Source: a virus. From it: a stretch of 48,350 bases of DNA. Both the position numbers and the translations under genes were made by a program. The first letter of the stretch is position 1, and the number at the start of each line of letters is the position of its first letter. The notes below the pieces were generated by a model. It did no database searches, was not told where the DNA came from, and saw nothing but the letters and a program-made list of their open reading frames with translations. Positions 35,696 to 46,300 of the stretch are shown here, piece by piece. The DNA lies in IMG/VR virus record IMGVR_UViG_3300020027_000013, positions 1-48,350 of that record, one strand, 5' to 3'.

Positions 35696-37544
35696 ATATA
35701 CCGACGCTGAGTTAACCAACGTTGCGACCGGCAGCGTATTTGTTTATGACATAGAAGTTTACCCAAACTTCTTTTGCATTTGCTTTCGCAACATAGTAAA
35801 CGACAAGCACGTTATCTTTACGTTTTCACCAGACACAGCGCTTAACGTTGATAAACTTCGCTGGCTTATTTGGAAATTCTGTCTTGTAGGATTTAACTCG
35901 AATAACTACGACCTTGTATTACTAACACTAGCTCTATGGGGTTCATCAATCGAACAACTGAAAGAAGCTTCGGATCAAATCGTTTACCAAAACTTGCGAC
36001 CGCGCGACATGGAAAAAGAGCACGGTATGCAGTTGCCAATACTTAACCATATTGATCTAATCGAAGTTGCGCCGTTAGACGCATCTTTGAAGCTGTATGG
36101 CGGACGATTGCATTCAAAAACCATGCGAGATTTGCCGTATAGTCCAGAAACAATTTTAACGCGCGAACAAGCAGCCGACGTAACCGAATATTGTTGCAAT
36201 GACTTGGAACACACTAAGCTGTTGCTAATCGAATTGTTCCCACATATCGAGCTTCGTCAAGACTTAGGAAAGCAATATGGCCGCGACATGCGCAGCCTTA
36301 GCGATGCTCAAGTTGCCGAAGCTATCATATGCGGCGAGCTGCAAAAGCATAGTGGTTGGTATCCACGCCGGCCTAAAGAAGTTCCGCCGACATGCACGTA
36401 TGCTGTACCGAGCTACATGCAGTTTCAAACTAAGGAATTGCAAGCAGCTTTGGCCGTAATCCAACATGCCACGTTTGCTGTCGAAGATAACGGCGTAATT
36501 ACAATGCCAGAAACGGTTAAGAAACTAAGCCTAAAAATAGGCAAGACCGTTTATAAGATGGGCATAGGCGGGTTGCACTCGCAAGAAACTGAGATATGCC
36601 ACAAGGCTGACGCCGAGACAGACTTAATTGACGTTGACGTTGCTAGCTACTACCCAATGATAGTGCTCAATCAAAAGCTATTTCCGCCACACTTGGGCGA
36701 ATTGTTTTTGACTGTGTATCGAACGATTGTCGAACGGCGACTGACGGCTAAGAAAGCTGGCAATAAAAAGATAAGCGAAGGGTTGAAGATCGCAATTAAC
36801 GGCATCTTCGGTAAATTCGGCAATAAGTATTCCGCCGTCTACGCTCCGTCGTTAATGCTGCAAGTCACATTAACCGGGCAGCTTTCGATTCTGCTTTTGA
36901 TTGAGGCAATCGAGCTTGCCGGCGTTCCGGTTGTCAGCGGGAACACGGATGGCATAGTGATACGGTGCCCTAGGGCGCGCTATAACGATCTTCGAGGCAT
37001 CGTCAACGCTTGGGAAGCGGCTACCGGGTTCAGCACGGAAGAAACGCGCTATAAGGCTCTGTACAGCCGCGACGTAAACAACTACATCGCAGTTAAAGAA
37101 GACGGCAAGTGCAAGACTAAAGGCGTCTATTCGGAAGTAGGCTCAGCACAAAATAGCGTATTGTCAAAGAACCCCGAAACGCTAATATGCTCCGACGCCG
37201 TGCAAGCTTTAATTACCAAAGGCACGCCAATAGAAGAAACTATTAAGGCTTGTCAAGACGTGCGCCGCTTCGTAGCAGTTCGCACTGTCAAAGGCGGTGC
37301 CGTTAAGAATGGCGGGTATCTCGGTAAAGCAATCCGCTGGTATTACGCGAAAGGCGAAAGCGGCGTTATCGAGTACAAGACGAGCGGCAACAAAGTGCCG
37401 AAGACAGAAGGCGCACGGCCGTTAATGGTCTTGCCCGACAATTTACCGGCAGACCTTGACTACGCTTATTATATCGCCATAGCTCGCGAAATGCTGTTTG
37501 ACGTTGGATATTACGTTCGACCGCATACGCCACAATTCTTTTAG
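35682..37544 (+). CDS. Family B DNA polymerase with 3'-5' exonuclease
   Basis: 620 residues. Exonuclease motifs: VYDIEVYPN (21-29, Asp23 and Glu25), GFNSNNYD (70-77) and YCCNDLEHT (170-178). Polymerase motif A DVASYYPM (319-326), motif B KIAINGIFGKFG (369-380) and motif C SGNTDGIVI (419-427) with Asp423. Motif C is N-T-D-G rather than the usual D-T-D-S, so one carboxylate is replaced; the Asp319/Asp423 pair remains. Short for family B. No terminal-protein insertion is evident. Stop overlaps the convergent tail-tip gene. Confidence 0.88.
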   Translation: MRVVEYTDAELTNVATGSVFVYDIEVYPNFFCICFRNIVNDKHVIFTFSPDTALNVDKLRWLIWKFCLVGFNSNNYDLVLLTLALWGSSIEQLKEASDQIVYQNLRPRDMEKEHGMQLPILNHIDLIEVAPLDASLKLYGGRLHSKTMRDLPYSPETILTREQAADVTEYCCNDLEHTKLLLIELFPHIELRQDLGKQYGRDMRSLSDAQVAEAIICGELQKHSGWYPRRPKEVPPTCTYAVPSYMQFQTKELQAALAVIQHATFAVEDNGVITMPETVKKLSLKIGKTVYKMGIGGLHSQETEICHKADAETDLIDVDVASYYPMIVLNQKLFPPHLGELFLTVYRTIVERRLTAKKAGNKKISEGLKIAINGIFGKFGNKYSAVYAPSLMLQVTLTGQLSILLLIEAIELAGVPVVSGNTDGIVIRCPRARYNDLRGIVNAWEAATGFSTEETRYKALYSRDVNNYIAVKEDGKCKTKGVYSEVGSAQNSVLSKNPETLICSDAVQALITKGTPIEETIKACQDVRRFVAVRTVKGGAVKNGGYLGKAIRWYYAKGESGVIEYKTSGNKVPKTEGARPLMVLPDNLPADLDYAYYIAIAREMLFDVGYYVRPHTPQFF

Positions 37545-40500
37545 GGAAACTCCGGCCAACTTTTCACGCCAATAGCTCTATAAGTATTAGTTGACGATAT
37601 GTGAATTTGTGTAAAGTTGTCGCCATCTGGCGACTCCCAAACGCTGTTTACATCGACATATACAAACACTTGTCTGTCTACGTCAAAATGTAAAGCGTAT
37701 GCATCGAACGGGTTGATACCGGAAGAAGTTCCTGCAATAGTTTGGACTAAACTCCAAGACGTATTGCCAGTTGCGCTGTTGTAAAATCTTGTATTGCCGT
37801 CAATTGAATTGTAAGATACAGCAACCCATACACCGTTCCCATATGCAATGCCAAACAATCCGACATTTGGTGACGAAATCGAGCTTGTATCTGTCCAAGT
37901 TGTTCCATTGGTACTTGTGCGACCAACGCTATTACTAGAACCGGGTATGACTACGATTCTAGTACCGTTGTAATCACCGGAAATAGGCGCGTTTCCGGTA
38001 GTTGTAGTGCGCAAGGTCCAAGTTACGCCATTCGGGCTAGTTTGAATACGCTGTGTTGTACCGGCTGCGCCAGTGATATACAACCCCAACGCCGCTACCC
38101 AACGAACCCATGTTCCCGATTGATTAGCGGCCAACGTTCTTACAGTCCACGTTACACCGTCCGGGCTAGTCGCGGCGCGTTGGGCACCTGTGCCTAGATT
38201 TGCAATTAACAACAATTCAGCGCGGCTTGGGGACCAAGTAACACCGACACAAGTACCGAGCGAAAGACTTGCTAAATTAACCGGCGTGTTCCACGTAATG
38301 CCGTCTGCGCTAGTTACAACAGCTCCGTCAGTACCTATCGTGCCCACCGCAACCCACAAACCTAGACCTTCTGCCCAAATGATAGATTCCGCTTTGATTG
38401 GCGGCGGCACAATAGCCAAGTCAACCCAAGTTGCGCTACCAGCGATTCTATAGAACCAGCTCGTATCGGCATCGACACCTACGGCTATGGTATCGGCCGA
38501 TGGTGGCAGATAAGACGTCACCGATATTTCAAACTCACCGGTTGTTTTAACTACGTCGGTCTCGGCGTCGCGTATTGAAATTTGAATAACGGCGTCTTTG
38601 GTTCCGCCACCGGCCGAAACTTCCCAACTAACGCCAATGTTCGTTGTAAACGTGCTCCAAGTTTCAATAGTTGCGCCGTTAACATTCGTCGGCGCGTCGC
38701 CACTAACTTGATGCACCATCACTTCCCACTTGGAAAGATCGAGCGGCCCGCTTTCTAACCACTCACCGGCAACGGTCAGTTCACCGCTGCTACTAATGCC
38801 GCCAGGTACTGTAACCGGAACGCCGTCAATGACCAAAGCGACATTATCCACCGTGCCCGCATCGTTACCAGGACTTCCGATAAGAAGAAGCGAGCCGGTG
38901 TCTTGCATGAAAATAGTAAGCGACGCTGTATAAGAACCGCTACCGCTAAAATCGCTTGTATAAACTATTTCATGATTTGACAGCGCAACAACACCAGGCG
39001 GATATGGGTCAACTGGATTCGGCGTAAAGCCGCCGCCAGGACCGTATGCATTTTCGTCAATTATCTCAAGAATATAATCTTTGTCGTTGGCGTAATAACG
39101 CGCGTCATAGTTGACGGCATGTACGACCGAAGTCATTTTAGTTTGTGGGTCTTTCTCGGCAACCAAGAACGCCGTTTGTTGCGTTTCTTCGTCCCCTATC
39201 AAAAGAAACGTCGCGCGTGCGTAGCCTTCTGGGTCAACTACCAGCGACAACGCCGGAGCGTCGGCAAGAACGACTTGGTTAGCATCTGTGCCTGCCGTGC
39301 ATTCGATTGCTTCAACCGTTCCGTCATAGTGCTGCAAGAAAATTATGTAATCGTCAAACTCTGTCAAATCAACTTTTTGAGAAAGCGTTAGTTCTAGTCC
39401 GTCAACCGCGATTACTTCGCCGTCTTGTGATCCAAACCGAGTGCTATCTGAAACTAAAATACGATCGTTTCGAATCAACAAATCGGCTTCCTGCGTCGCT
39501 TCGAACTGAATCGCTAAATTCTGATAGCGTATCTTGTTCCACAAGCGCCACGCTAAAAAGTAACCTTGCAAGTGATTACGAACGCCTAAGCTTTCAACCT
39601 TCTTCGGATTAACCGAAGGGTAGTCTTCTGGCAAGAAAATTGTAATTACGGAATCATCTTGCGGGTTGATGTAAGTAAATTCGATGCCGTCGTTTTCGTC
39701 ACTGTAACCAAAGACGAACTCACGAAGCTCCGAACCGGGCAGCTTATTGCGATGATTAAATAATAACGTTGAATTGTCAGTTTCTTTCTCAAACGACAAT
39801 CGTATTACGCTGCCGCGACGATATGCGACGCAATTTATGGCTTGGCCCACAATGGCTATCATTTCTTCAAATGATAGATTGTCGTTATCAAACGTATAGC
39901 AAAACTCCGCCGCGTTCGTATGCCCGAAGTAATCGGCCGCGTCTTCAACAGTATCGTATATATTGGCAACGTCAAGCTCGCCGGCACTTCGATTGCCTAA
40001 GTATACGTCGCGGCATATAGCCGAAATTATTGCATCGGCGCGTTTAGTTGCAACGAAGGTTGCCGTGAATTCGCTAGTAGCTCCAATCCGCTCCGGCAAC
40101 TTGCGCGTAACCAGCATGTTTAGCTTGCGCTCTTTCACGGCTAAAGCGCTCGCGGTTGCGAACGTCTTACAATGAACCGTAGTGACGTTGCCGAATTCTT
40201 CTTCGGCTACCGGCGCAACTGAATACACGTCACGCCAACGAACTTCGTCAACAATAGTACCTTCGGTAATCGTGTCTGCTTCGGTGTTGCGCTTGGCTCG
40301 AACCTGACAACGACCGTAGAAAGCGGTAAACGAAGCTTTTAGCGTAACGGCAATGGTTTCTTTCAATGTGGGCGAGCCAATCAACACGGCAACAAAAGTT
40401 TCTGGCGTTCCAACAGGAACGTCCAACCCATTGACCGGCGTCACTTCAACGAAGATTTCAACCGACGCCGCAACTTGGTCAACACCATTGTCTTTATACA

Positions 40501-42070
40501 AACCGTTAGCCGCGATAAAGTTGCAAAAGATCGCATTAGCGCTAACATCGCTCAATACGAACGGACCTATCCAACGGTCGCCGTCAACAGTTAGTATTGG
40601 ACTCAGCGGCGGCGAAGAACCATCCGGGTCTATAGTTTCTAGTATGTCCCAATCAACATTGATCGACGCGGGATCATCTAACAAAATCGTGTCTTCGGTT
40701 ACGGCGATGATTTCATATGTACCGTCAAGATCGAAAGCGGGCACAGTTGCTTCTAATGTAACAGTCATACCGGCCGCTGTTGAACCGTAGTCGCCGCCCA
40801 TTGGCAATACTAAGCCGGTATACAAATCCCAATTCGAATTCACCGAACCCGGATCAACTAACAGCGCGCCAAGATAATGAAATCCAAAGCCGCCGTCGTA
40901 AATAGAAATTTCGGCAATTTCAAAATCGCCTTCCATATTCGCTAATGCGCCCAATACTTCGCCGTCAGGGTCCGACGACGCCATAACATGATAATCGTTA
41001 TAAGCGGGTCTAGTATCTTCATTTTGAACTACCGATACGGTATTGCCGACAACCCAACCCGCCGGAGCGACTTGCGGCACATATTGTGGTAAGGCAAACC
41101 AAACATAGCCGCCGGTATCAAACGACGCGCCGAAGTTGTTAGCGGCCCCCGGCGAGCCACCAGAACCTACCAAGTGCAAATATTGCGGTCCTGGTATCAC
41201 GGAAACCGAGCCTTGTACCGCGCTGGAAATCGTAACCGCATCGCCTTCGGCAAACTGCGAAGCAAACGGTGTTGCACCTTGAAGCGACACATACCGAATC
41301 ACATTAGGAAACTGGAAGATGATGTTTCCGCTACCGACAACTTCGGCTTGATTCGGCGGTCGCAACACTTGACCGTTCACGCCGTTAGATCGAGCGACGC
41401 TAAAGACTCGCGAGCCGATAGCAGCGCCGATTTCTAGTTGCGGTTCGTCGGCGGTTCCGTTTGGCGAAGCGAACGGCTCATAAACGGCAACGCTGGTGCC
41501 TGGTATGTTCTCCGCTAGGGTTGTTCCGTCGCGAACATCGGTAATTTCGTAGTAGCCGCGACCGATACACATATAAGCGTATTCGACTTCACGGCCGCTT
41601 TCGAAGACCTTATAAGGCGTCGCGATTAGGTCCGGCGTTGAACGCACTTGTCCAAAAATATCCGGTATGCGTCCGTTGGGACGCGGCCGGTTAGTACGCT
41701 CTGACAGTTCGTTGTTAGGCGATGGTGTGTTTTGATTGCGCTGTGCTGTTGTGGGTATCGCAACCGTTGGCGGTGCGGCCGGCATGAATGCAACAGCCGC
41801 AACAGCGAATACAATCGCAGCCACAATTAACACCCCCGGACCTTCGGGATAGATAACAACAAAGAACGGACCTTGCAACTGTGCGAGCCGTTCGATTCCG
41901 GCTTCGTCACCGGGCGTCACGTCGTTATCTTTGGAAACTTCTTTGTGATAAATGCGAGCAGTATCGGGAAACACCGGCCATTGCGTTGCCAGGAACGCGC
42001 ATAAATCTTGCACGTCATGTTTCGTCCAAGACGCCTTATCAACCAACGTTGGGATAATCGTTACTTGCAC
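37541..42070 (-). CDS. Tail tip/host specificity protein (J-like)
   Basis: 1509 residues. N-terminal domain, a hydrophobic segment (about 78-98, GPGVLIVAAIVFAVAAVAFM), then SPNNELSERTNRPRPNGRIP leading to D-I-F-G-Q-V-R-S-T-P, a signature of J-like tail-tip proteins. Middle regions are beta-rich tail-hub modules. The C-terminal 350 residues have about six S-x-[DN]-G-x-T-W turns, resembling Asp-box/beta-propeller repeats, a likely receptor-binding part. It follows the K-, L- and M-like genes, the classical lambda order. Confidence 0.85.
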   Translation of the reverse strand: MQVTIIPTLVDKASWTKHDVQDLCAFLATQWPVFPDTARIYHKEVSKDNDVTPGDEAGIERLAQLQGPFFVVIYPEGPGVLIVAAIVFAVAAVAFMPAAPPTVAIPTTAQRNQNTPSPNNELSERTNRPRPNGRIPDIFGQVRSTPDLIATPYKVFESGREVEYAYMCIGRGYYEITDVRDGTTLAENIPGTSVAVYEPFASPNGTADEPQLEIGAAIGSRVFSVARSNGVNGQVLRPPNQAEVVGSGNIIFQFPNVIRYVSLQGATPFASQFAEGDAVTISSAVQGSVSVIPGPQYLHLVGSGGSPGAANNFGASFDTGGYVWFALPQYVPQVAPAGWVVGNTVSVVQNEDTRPAYNDYHVMASSDPDGEVLGALANMEGDFEIAEISIYDGGFGFHYLGALLVDPGSVNSNWDLYTGLVLPMGGDYGSTAAGMTVTLEATVPAFDLDGTYEIIAVTEDTILLDDPASINVDWDILETIDPDGSSPPLSPILTVDGDRWIGPFVLSDVSANAIFCNFIAANGLYKDNGVDQVAASVEIFVEVTPVNGLDVPVGTPETFVAVLIGSPTLKETIAVTLKASFTAFYGRCQVRAKRNTEADTITEGTIVDEVRWRDVYSVAPVAEEEFGNVTTVHCKTFATASALAVKERKLNMLVTRKLPERIGATSEFTATFVATKRADAIISAICRDVYLGNRSAGELDVANIYDTVEDAADYFGHTNAAEFCYTFDNDNLSFEEMIAIVGQAINCVAYRRGSVIRLSFEKETDNSTLLFNHRNKLPGSELREFVFGYSDENDGIEFTYINPQDDSVITIFLPEDYPSVNPKKVESLGVRNHLQGYFLAWRLWNKIRYQNLAIQFEATQEADLLIRNDRILVSDSTRFGSQDGEVIAVDGLELTLSQKVDLTEFDDYIIFLQHYDGTVEAIECTAGTDANQVVLADAPALSLVVDPEGYARATFLLIGDEETQQTAFLVAEKDPQTKMTSVVHAVNYDARYYANDKDYILEIIDENAYGPGGGFTPNPVDPYPPGVVALSNHEIVYTSDFSGSGSYTASLTIFMQDTGSLLLIGSPGNDAGTVDNVALVIDGVPVTVPGGISSSGELTVAGEWLESGPLDLSKWEVMVHQVSGDAPTNVNGATIETWSTFTTNIGVSWEVSAGGGTKDAVIQISIRDAETDVVKTTGEFEISVTSYLPPSADTIAVGVDADTSWFYRIAGSATWVDLAIVPPPIKAESIIWAEGLGLWVAVGTIGTDGAVVTSADGITWNTPVNLASLSLGTCVGVTWSPSRAELLLIANLGTGAQRAATSPDGVTWTVRTLAANQSGTWVRWVAALGLYITGAAGTTQRIQTSPNGVTWTLRTTTTGNAPISGDYNGTRIVVIPGSSNSVGRTSTNGTTWTDTSSISSPNVGLFGIAYGNGVWVAVSYNSIDGNTRFYNSATGNTSWSLVQTIAGTSSGINPFDAYALHFDVDRQVFVYVDVNSVWESPDGDNFTQIHISSTNTYRAIGVKSWPEFP

Positions 42071-42414
42071 AAAAAGAACCTTACTCTATTAAATCCTAAT
42101 GTTGCGATTTCTAGCGGCATGTATTGAACACCCCCGACTTCGAGCAAATGAAACACGCGACCGTTAAACCAAATGCCTACATGCGCGAAGCCGCGACGCT
42201 GCATAATTACCAGACAATGGGAGCGAGGCACTGACAGCAATTCGATACCTCGAAGGCTGTCTAGGTCAAGCCGCCTTCTTGTCGGAGCGCAAAGCACGCC
42301 GTGCAAACGTTCTTCTAAGTCTTGACCGACCAATGCTTGCCAAACTTCAATTACGAAGTGTGCGCAGTTGTATTTGTCCGGCGAATAGCGGCGACTAAAA
42401 AACCGATCTATCAC
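42061..42414 (-). CDS. NlpC/P60-like tail peptidase (K-like)
   Basis: 117 residues. YNCAHFVIEVWQAL with Cys17 and HVGIWFNGRVFH (about 78-89, His78) fit the catalytic Cys-His pair of NlpC/P60 papain-like peptidases, which trim peptidoglycan stems during DNA injection. Overlaps the J-like start by 10 bases and the previous gene by 4. Shorter than lambda K; the JAB-type domain is absent. Confidence 0.75.
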   Translation of the reverse strand: MIDRFFSRRYSPDKYNCAHFVIEVWQALVGQDLEERLHGVLCAPTRRRLDLDSLRGIELLSVPRSHCLVIMQRRGFAHVGIWFNGRVFHLLEVGGVQYMPLEIATLGFNRVRFFLCK

Positions 42415-42914
42415 AACAAACCCTTAAGCATGGGGAAGCGCGCCAGTGAATACTTTTCGCCAGTTTTGTTTTTGTTTAGCGAAGGCGCGCGAGCTTCAAA
42501 CTTCGCACCTTCATTTGTCATTGCAATTTTGCGTATCTGCAAGAACAAAGGACCGTAAAGCGGCTCTGTCAATACGTCACTTCGATAGGTTCGGTAAACC
42601 ACCGTAGGCAATTCGTTGCTAGTATCGTCTTCGCGAACAGCTTCGATATTCTCGGAAAATATCGTACCTAGATCGCCAAAATTCACACTGAGAATTTGGT
42701 CTAAGTCGTCTCGCGGTCCAGTTAAACCTATTTGCATCGGGCAATACTCATATGCCCAAGTACCGCTGCCGTCGTTGTGGTCTACAATGACCCCGTTGAC
42801 AGCGTTTCGAACGACTCTATATGTTTGCAGAAAACTAGAGTGCGCGATTTCTAAAAGCTCTAACTGAACAATCGACGACTTAGAGTTTAGAAAGAATTCG
42901 CTATACTCACTCAC
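42411..42914 (-). CDS. Minor tail protein, DUF1833/L-like
   Basis: 167 residues. LLEIAHSSFLQTYRVVRNAV is the family's opening (L-E-I-x-H-x-x-F), followed by V-D-H-N-D and a closing helix. These proteins sit at the tail tip between the M- and K-like components. ATGA overlaps with both neighbours. Confidence 0.75.
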   Translation of the reverse strand: MSEYSEFFLNSKSSIVQLELLEIAHSSFLQTYRVVRNAVNGVIVDHNDGSGTWAYEYCPMQIGLTGPRDDLDQILSVNFGDLGTIFSENIEAVREDDTSNELPTVVYRTYRSDVLTEPLYGPLFLQIRKIAMTNEGAKFEARAPSLNKNKTGEKYSLARFPMLKGLL

Positions 42915-43324
42915 GTATGCGCTTCTTCGTATTCGTCAATCGTCGTTGTATCGTCGGCCGCTTCTGTTAGATTTATCGGCGCTTCAACTTCTAGTGTAGC
43001 CGACATGAAATAGCTTAATCCTTGCTGTCCGGTTAACTTTAACGTCTTCGGCACAAAACGCGCTGTAACTGTTTGGTATTCCGTCTTGTCTAACACAAGA
43101 TCAATTGTAAACGGCAAAGAACCGCGCGCTGTCGCTGTTCGAAAGAAAGCGTTTAGATAGTCGTATTGCTCCGGGTCAAGCTTCCAAGCAACGTTCACAT
43201 CAAATGCAGCGCCGATAATGTCTTTGCGCATTCGCGAAGCTCCGCCGTCAAGCTTGACCGACAAAACTTCTTGACCACGATCAACTGCGTAACCAGCGCT
43301 TTCAGGAATAAGTAGCAATTTCAT
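42911..43324 (-). CDS. Minor tail protein, M-like/distal tail
   Basis: 137 residues. LLLIPESAGYAVDRGQEVLS, then L-D-P-E-Q-Y-D-Y-L-N-A-F-F-R and V-T-A-R-F-V-P-K-T-L-K match distal-tail proteins that link tube and tip. Both ends overlap neighbours by 4 bases, so the tip genes form a tightly coupled unit. Confidence 0.7.
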   Translation of the reverse strand: MKLLLIPESAGYAVDRGQEVLSVKLDGGASRMRKDIIGAAFDVNVAWKLDPEQYDYLNAFFRTATARGSLPFTIDLVLDKTEYQTVTARFVPKTLKLTGQQGLSYFMSATLEVEAPINLTEAADDTTTIDEYEEAHT

Positions 43325-46300
43325 CGCTTGCGACTCGCATTCGTGTTGCGATTAATTGACTTGGATACGCGCGAGTTAGGGTCTGCCAACTGCGAAGCAA
43401 CAACGCGCGGCGCTTGTTCGACTATGCGGCGGTCAGCTTCGTCGCGCGCAATAATACGTACTTCAGTTTCTGACAACTGTTGAACTTCAAAGTCTTTCGA
43501 CGTTCCGTAGTTTTCAATGCTAACTTTAACACCACCGACCTTGCCGCCCTTTTGGAGCGTTTGCAAGTTCTGTACACCAATCCGTTTAGTCGCGGCGGCG
43601 TTCATTACGAATTCTTGGCCGTGAACCGCTCCGGCTACCGCATTACGCGGCGCGTCGCCCGTATAGCCGCCTTGCTGGAACCCGATAGGTTGGGCGCGGA
43701 TCGCTTGGACATTCTGCATGCCGGCCGATATAGCAGCAGCAGCAGCGGCAATGCCCAAGGCCGGCCCGACATAAGGTATGGACGCAAGCGAGGCGTAAGC
43801 GCCCGTAGCGGCCGTGTAGGTGTCCATAATGGCTTTGGCGATAGCTGCCGCCTTGCCGATCTTTGCAACCTTGCTGTTTTCGGACTTCTGCAATACCGAC
43901 AATTGACCAAAAAAGTTACTAGCGGTCGATAACTGCGCTTGCTGCGCTTCGTTGAAGACACGCAAGCGCAAAGCAGCTGCCGTGCGTTCACTAATCAATT
44001 GCGCATCTTGCAAATCGTTAATGCGCTTGTACATATCGTCATAGATTTGAACGCGCGCGTCCGCTTCGGTTTGCGTGTTCGTGAAATCTAGTGTGGGATT
44101 CGCCGCCATGACTTGTTGAGCCGCTTCACCGCCAGTAATCAATTGAGCACGACGAAGTTTTTCTATAGCTTCCAAATGCGCAATGTACTGTTCACGTGCG
44201 CCCCGAGTGGCTTCCCATACTTGCGCCTCAGCTTGCGAAGCAATGTTTAGTTGCTGTTGACTAATCAGACGTGCGCGCAATGCCGCTGCCATTTCGTCTG
44301 TCAGCACTTTACCTTCGGCAAGTTGCTGATTAGCAATTTGCTGCAACTGTTGTTCTACTTCTCGCTGTCGCGGCAACATGGCAAGCAATGCGTTTTGGTC
44401 GCTGATTTCTTTGTTTACTTGGCGCAAAGGATCAATCGAATTTAAGTAGGCTTCCCGAGCCAACGTAACAGCGCGTGCGGCGGCTTCGGAATATTGCGCG
44501 CCCATAACCAACAGCTTTTGGCCGGCAGCTTGTGCGGCATTGTATGTTCGTAACGGCTCTATAGCCGCTTCGTAAATCCGGTCAAACTGTTGTTGAACAA
44601 CCTTAGCAGCTTCTACAGTTGCAATCTTGCGACGCAAAGAAGCAGCTTCGCCGTCGTGCAATGTAATTTTCTTGCCCAACATTTGTTCTTCGATTTGATC
44701 GAAACGCGCTTGCGCTTCGCGAGCCGGACGCAACAAGAACAGCCGTTGCAATTCGTTGTCAAGTTCAACGTTAATCTTCTGCAACGATTGCGCGCGGGTT
44801 TCAATCGGCTTTTCCAGTTCGTCAGCTATCCGTGTCTTTGCAGCGGCAACGGAATTAGCTTGCCATTTCTTAATAAACGATTCTATCGCGCCTTGATTTT
44901 GCGCTAAGTTGTCAACGTAAGCATCGACAAACGTTTGCGCAAGGTCAACCGCCGCACCTTGATCGAATTGCGATGTATCGACGCGCCCCAAATCGACATG
45001 CTGCAACAAGCTGACTTCCATACTACCGGGCAACTTGTTAAGCGCTTCCAGAACGCTATTAACAGCGTCAATCGCTGAATTCGCAATGCCTTCCATTGTT
45101 TCTTTCGTGTCGTTTTGTAGCGTGTAAAAGATACGTTGAAAACGATTCGGCAAGATTTCCCAAGCCGCGACCAACGTATCAATCGACGCGCGACCGAGCG
45201 CAACAACGCTCGAAAAAATTGTACCGACCAACTTTAAGATTGCGGTAAAGACAGTTTTAGCTTGTTCCCACAATCTGCCGAATGCATCACTAATGCCGGT
45301 CGCTTCGTCAATTGTCTTGAACAAGCCACGGAGCGTATCGCCAAGCGTCACTGTATCAAGGCTTAGTTCCTTTATTTGCTTATCGGTTGCGCCCAAACCT
45401 CGTGCGAATTCGTCAAGCTTCGCGCCTTTGGTGGCTTCGGAGCCAAATAGTTTTAACGCAGCAACGGCGGAAGTAATAACAGCCACAATAGGTATAAAGC
45501 GTGCCATCATCTTAGCCGCTTCGATTGCCAATCGACCCATACCTACGCCAGCTTGCGACGCAATACCGCCAATCTGCGCGCCTTGTTGCGCCATGATGAT
45601 TAGCGGGTTTTGTCCGCTAGCCAACATAACGCCAATGTCTTGCAACTGAAAACCCAAATTCACTAAGTGCATGCGGTGCAACTGTGCTCCGCGTCCTGCC
45701 GCCGCTTGAGCTGCATTGAAGTTGCGCGCGGCGACTGCGGCAGCTTCTAGCTTTGCCTTAGAAACAGTTAGTGCGGCGTTATACGTTTGTGCGTCTATTG
45801 CGCCTTGGCGATGCAAATGAGTAGCACGCTGCACGGCATCGTTATACTGTTGATGCGCCGCATATAGTGGATTCAAACTGCGTTTTAGCTGTTCAGCTTC
45901 GCGCGCGAGTTGATCGGTCGATTGGGCGAGCTTGGCTTGCTGTTGCTCTAGCCGTAATGCCGCTGACGCCGCTCTAGTCTGCGCTGCCGCCGCGCTCGCA
46001 CTGGCAGATGCCTGTCGGGCTTGCTCCGTGGCCGTTCGAGCTGTGGCGGTCGCTAGGTTCTGTTGTGCGACCGCTGTAGCCGTGGCGGCTGTCTGCAAAC
46101 GCTGTTGTGCGGTCGCGGCGTTGAGTGTTGCCGCTGATTGCCGCTGTTGCTCCGTGGTAAGGCGAGCTGAAGTAATCACCGCTTCGTTCATCGCCTTTTG
46201 TGCGCGAGATTGGGGCGCCGAGAGAGCGTTTAAGGCCGCGCTGTCTATCTTGCGCAATGCCGCCTTGAGCCGTTCTATATTGTCAAAACTAGCTCGTGCC

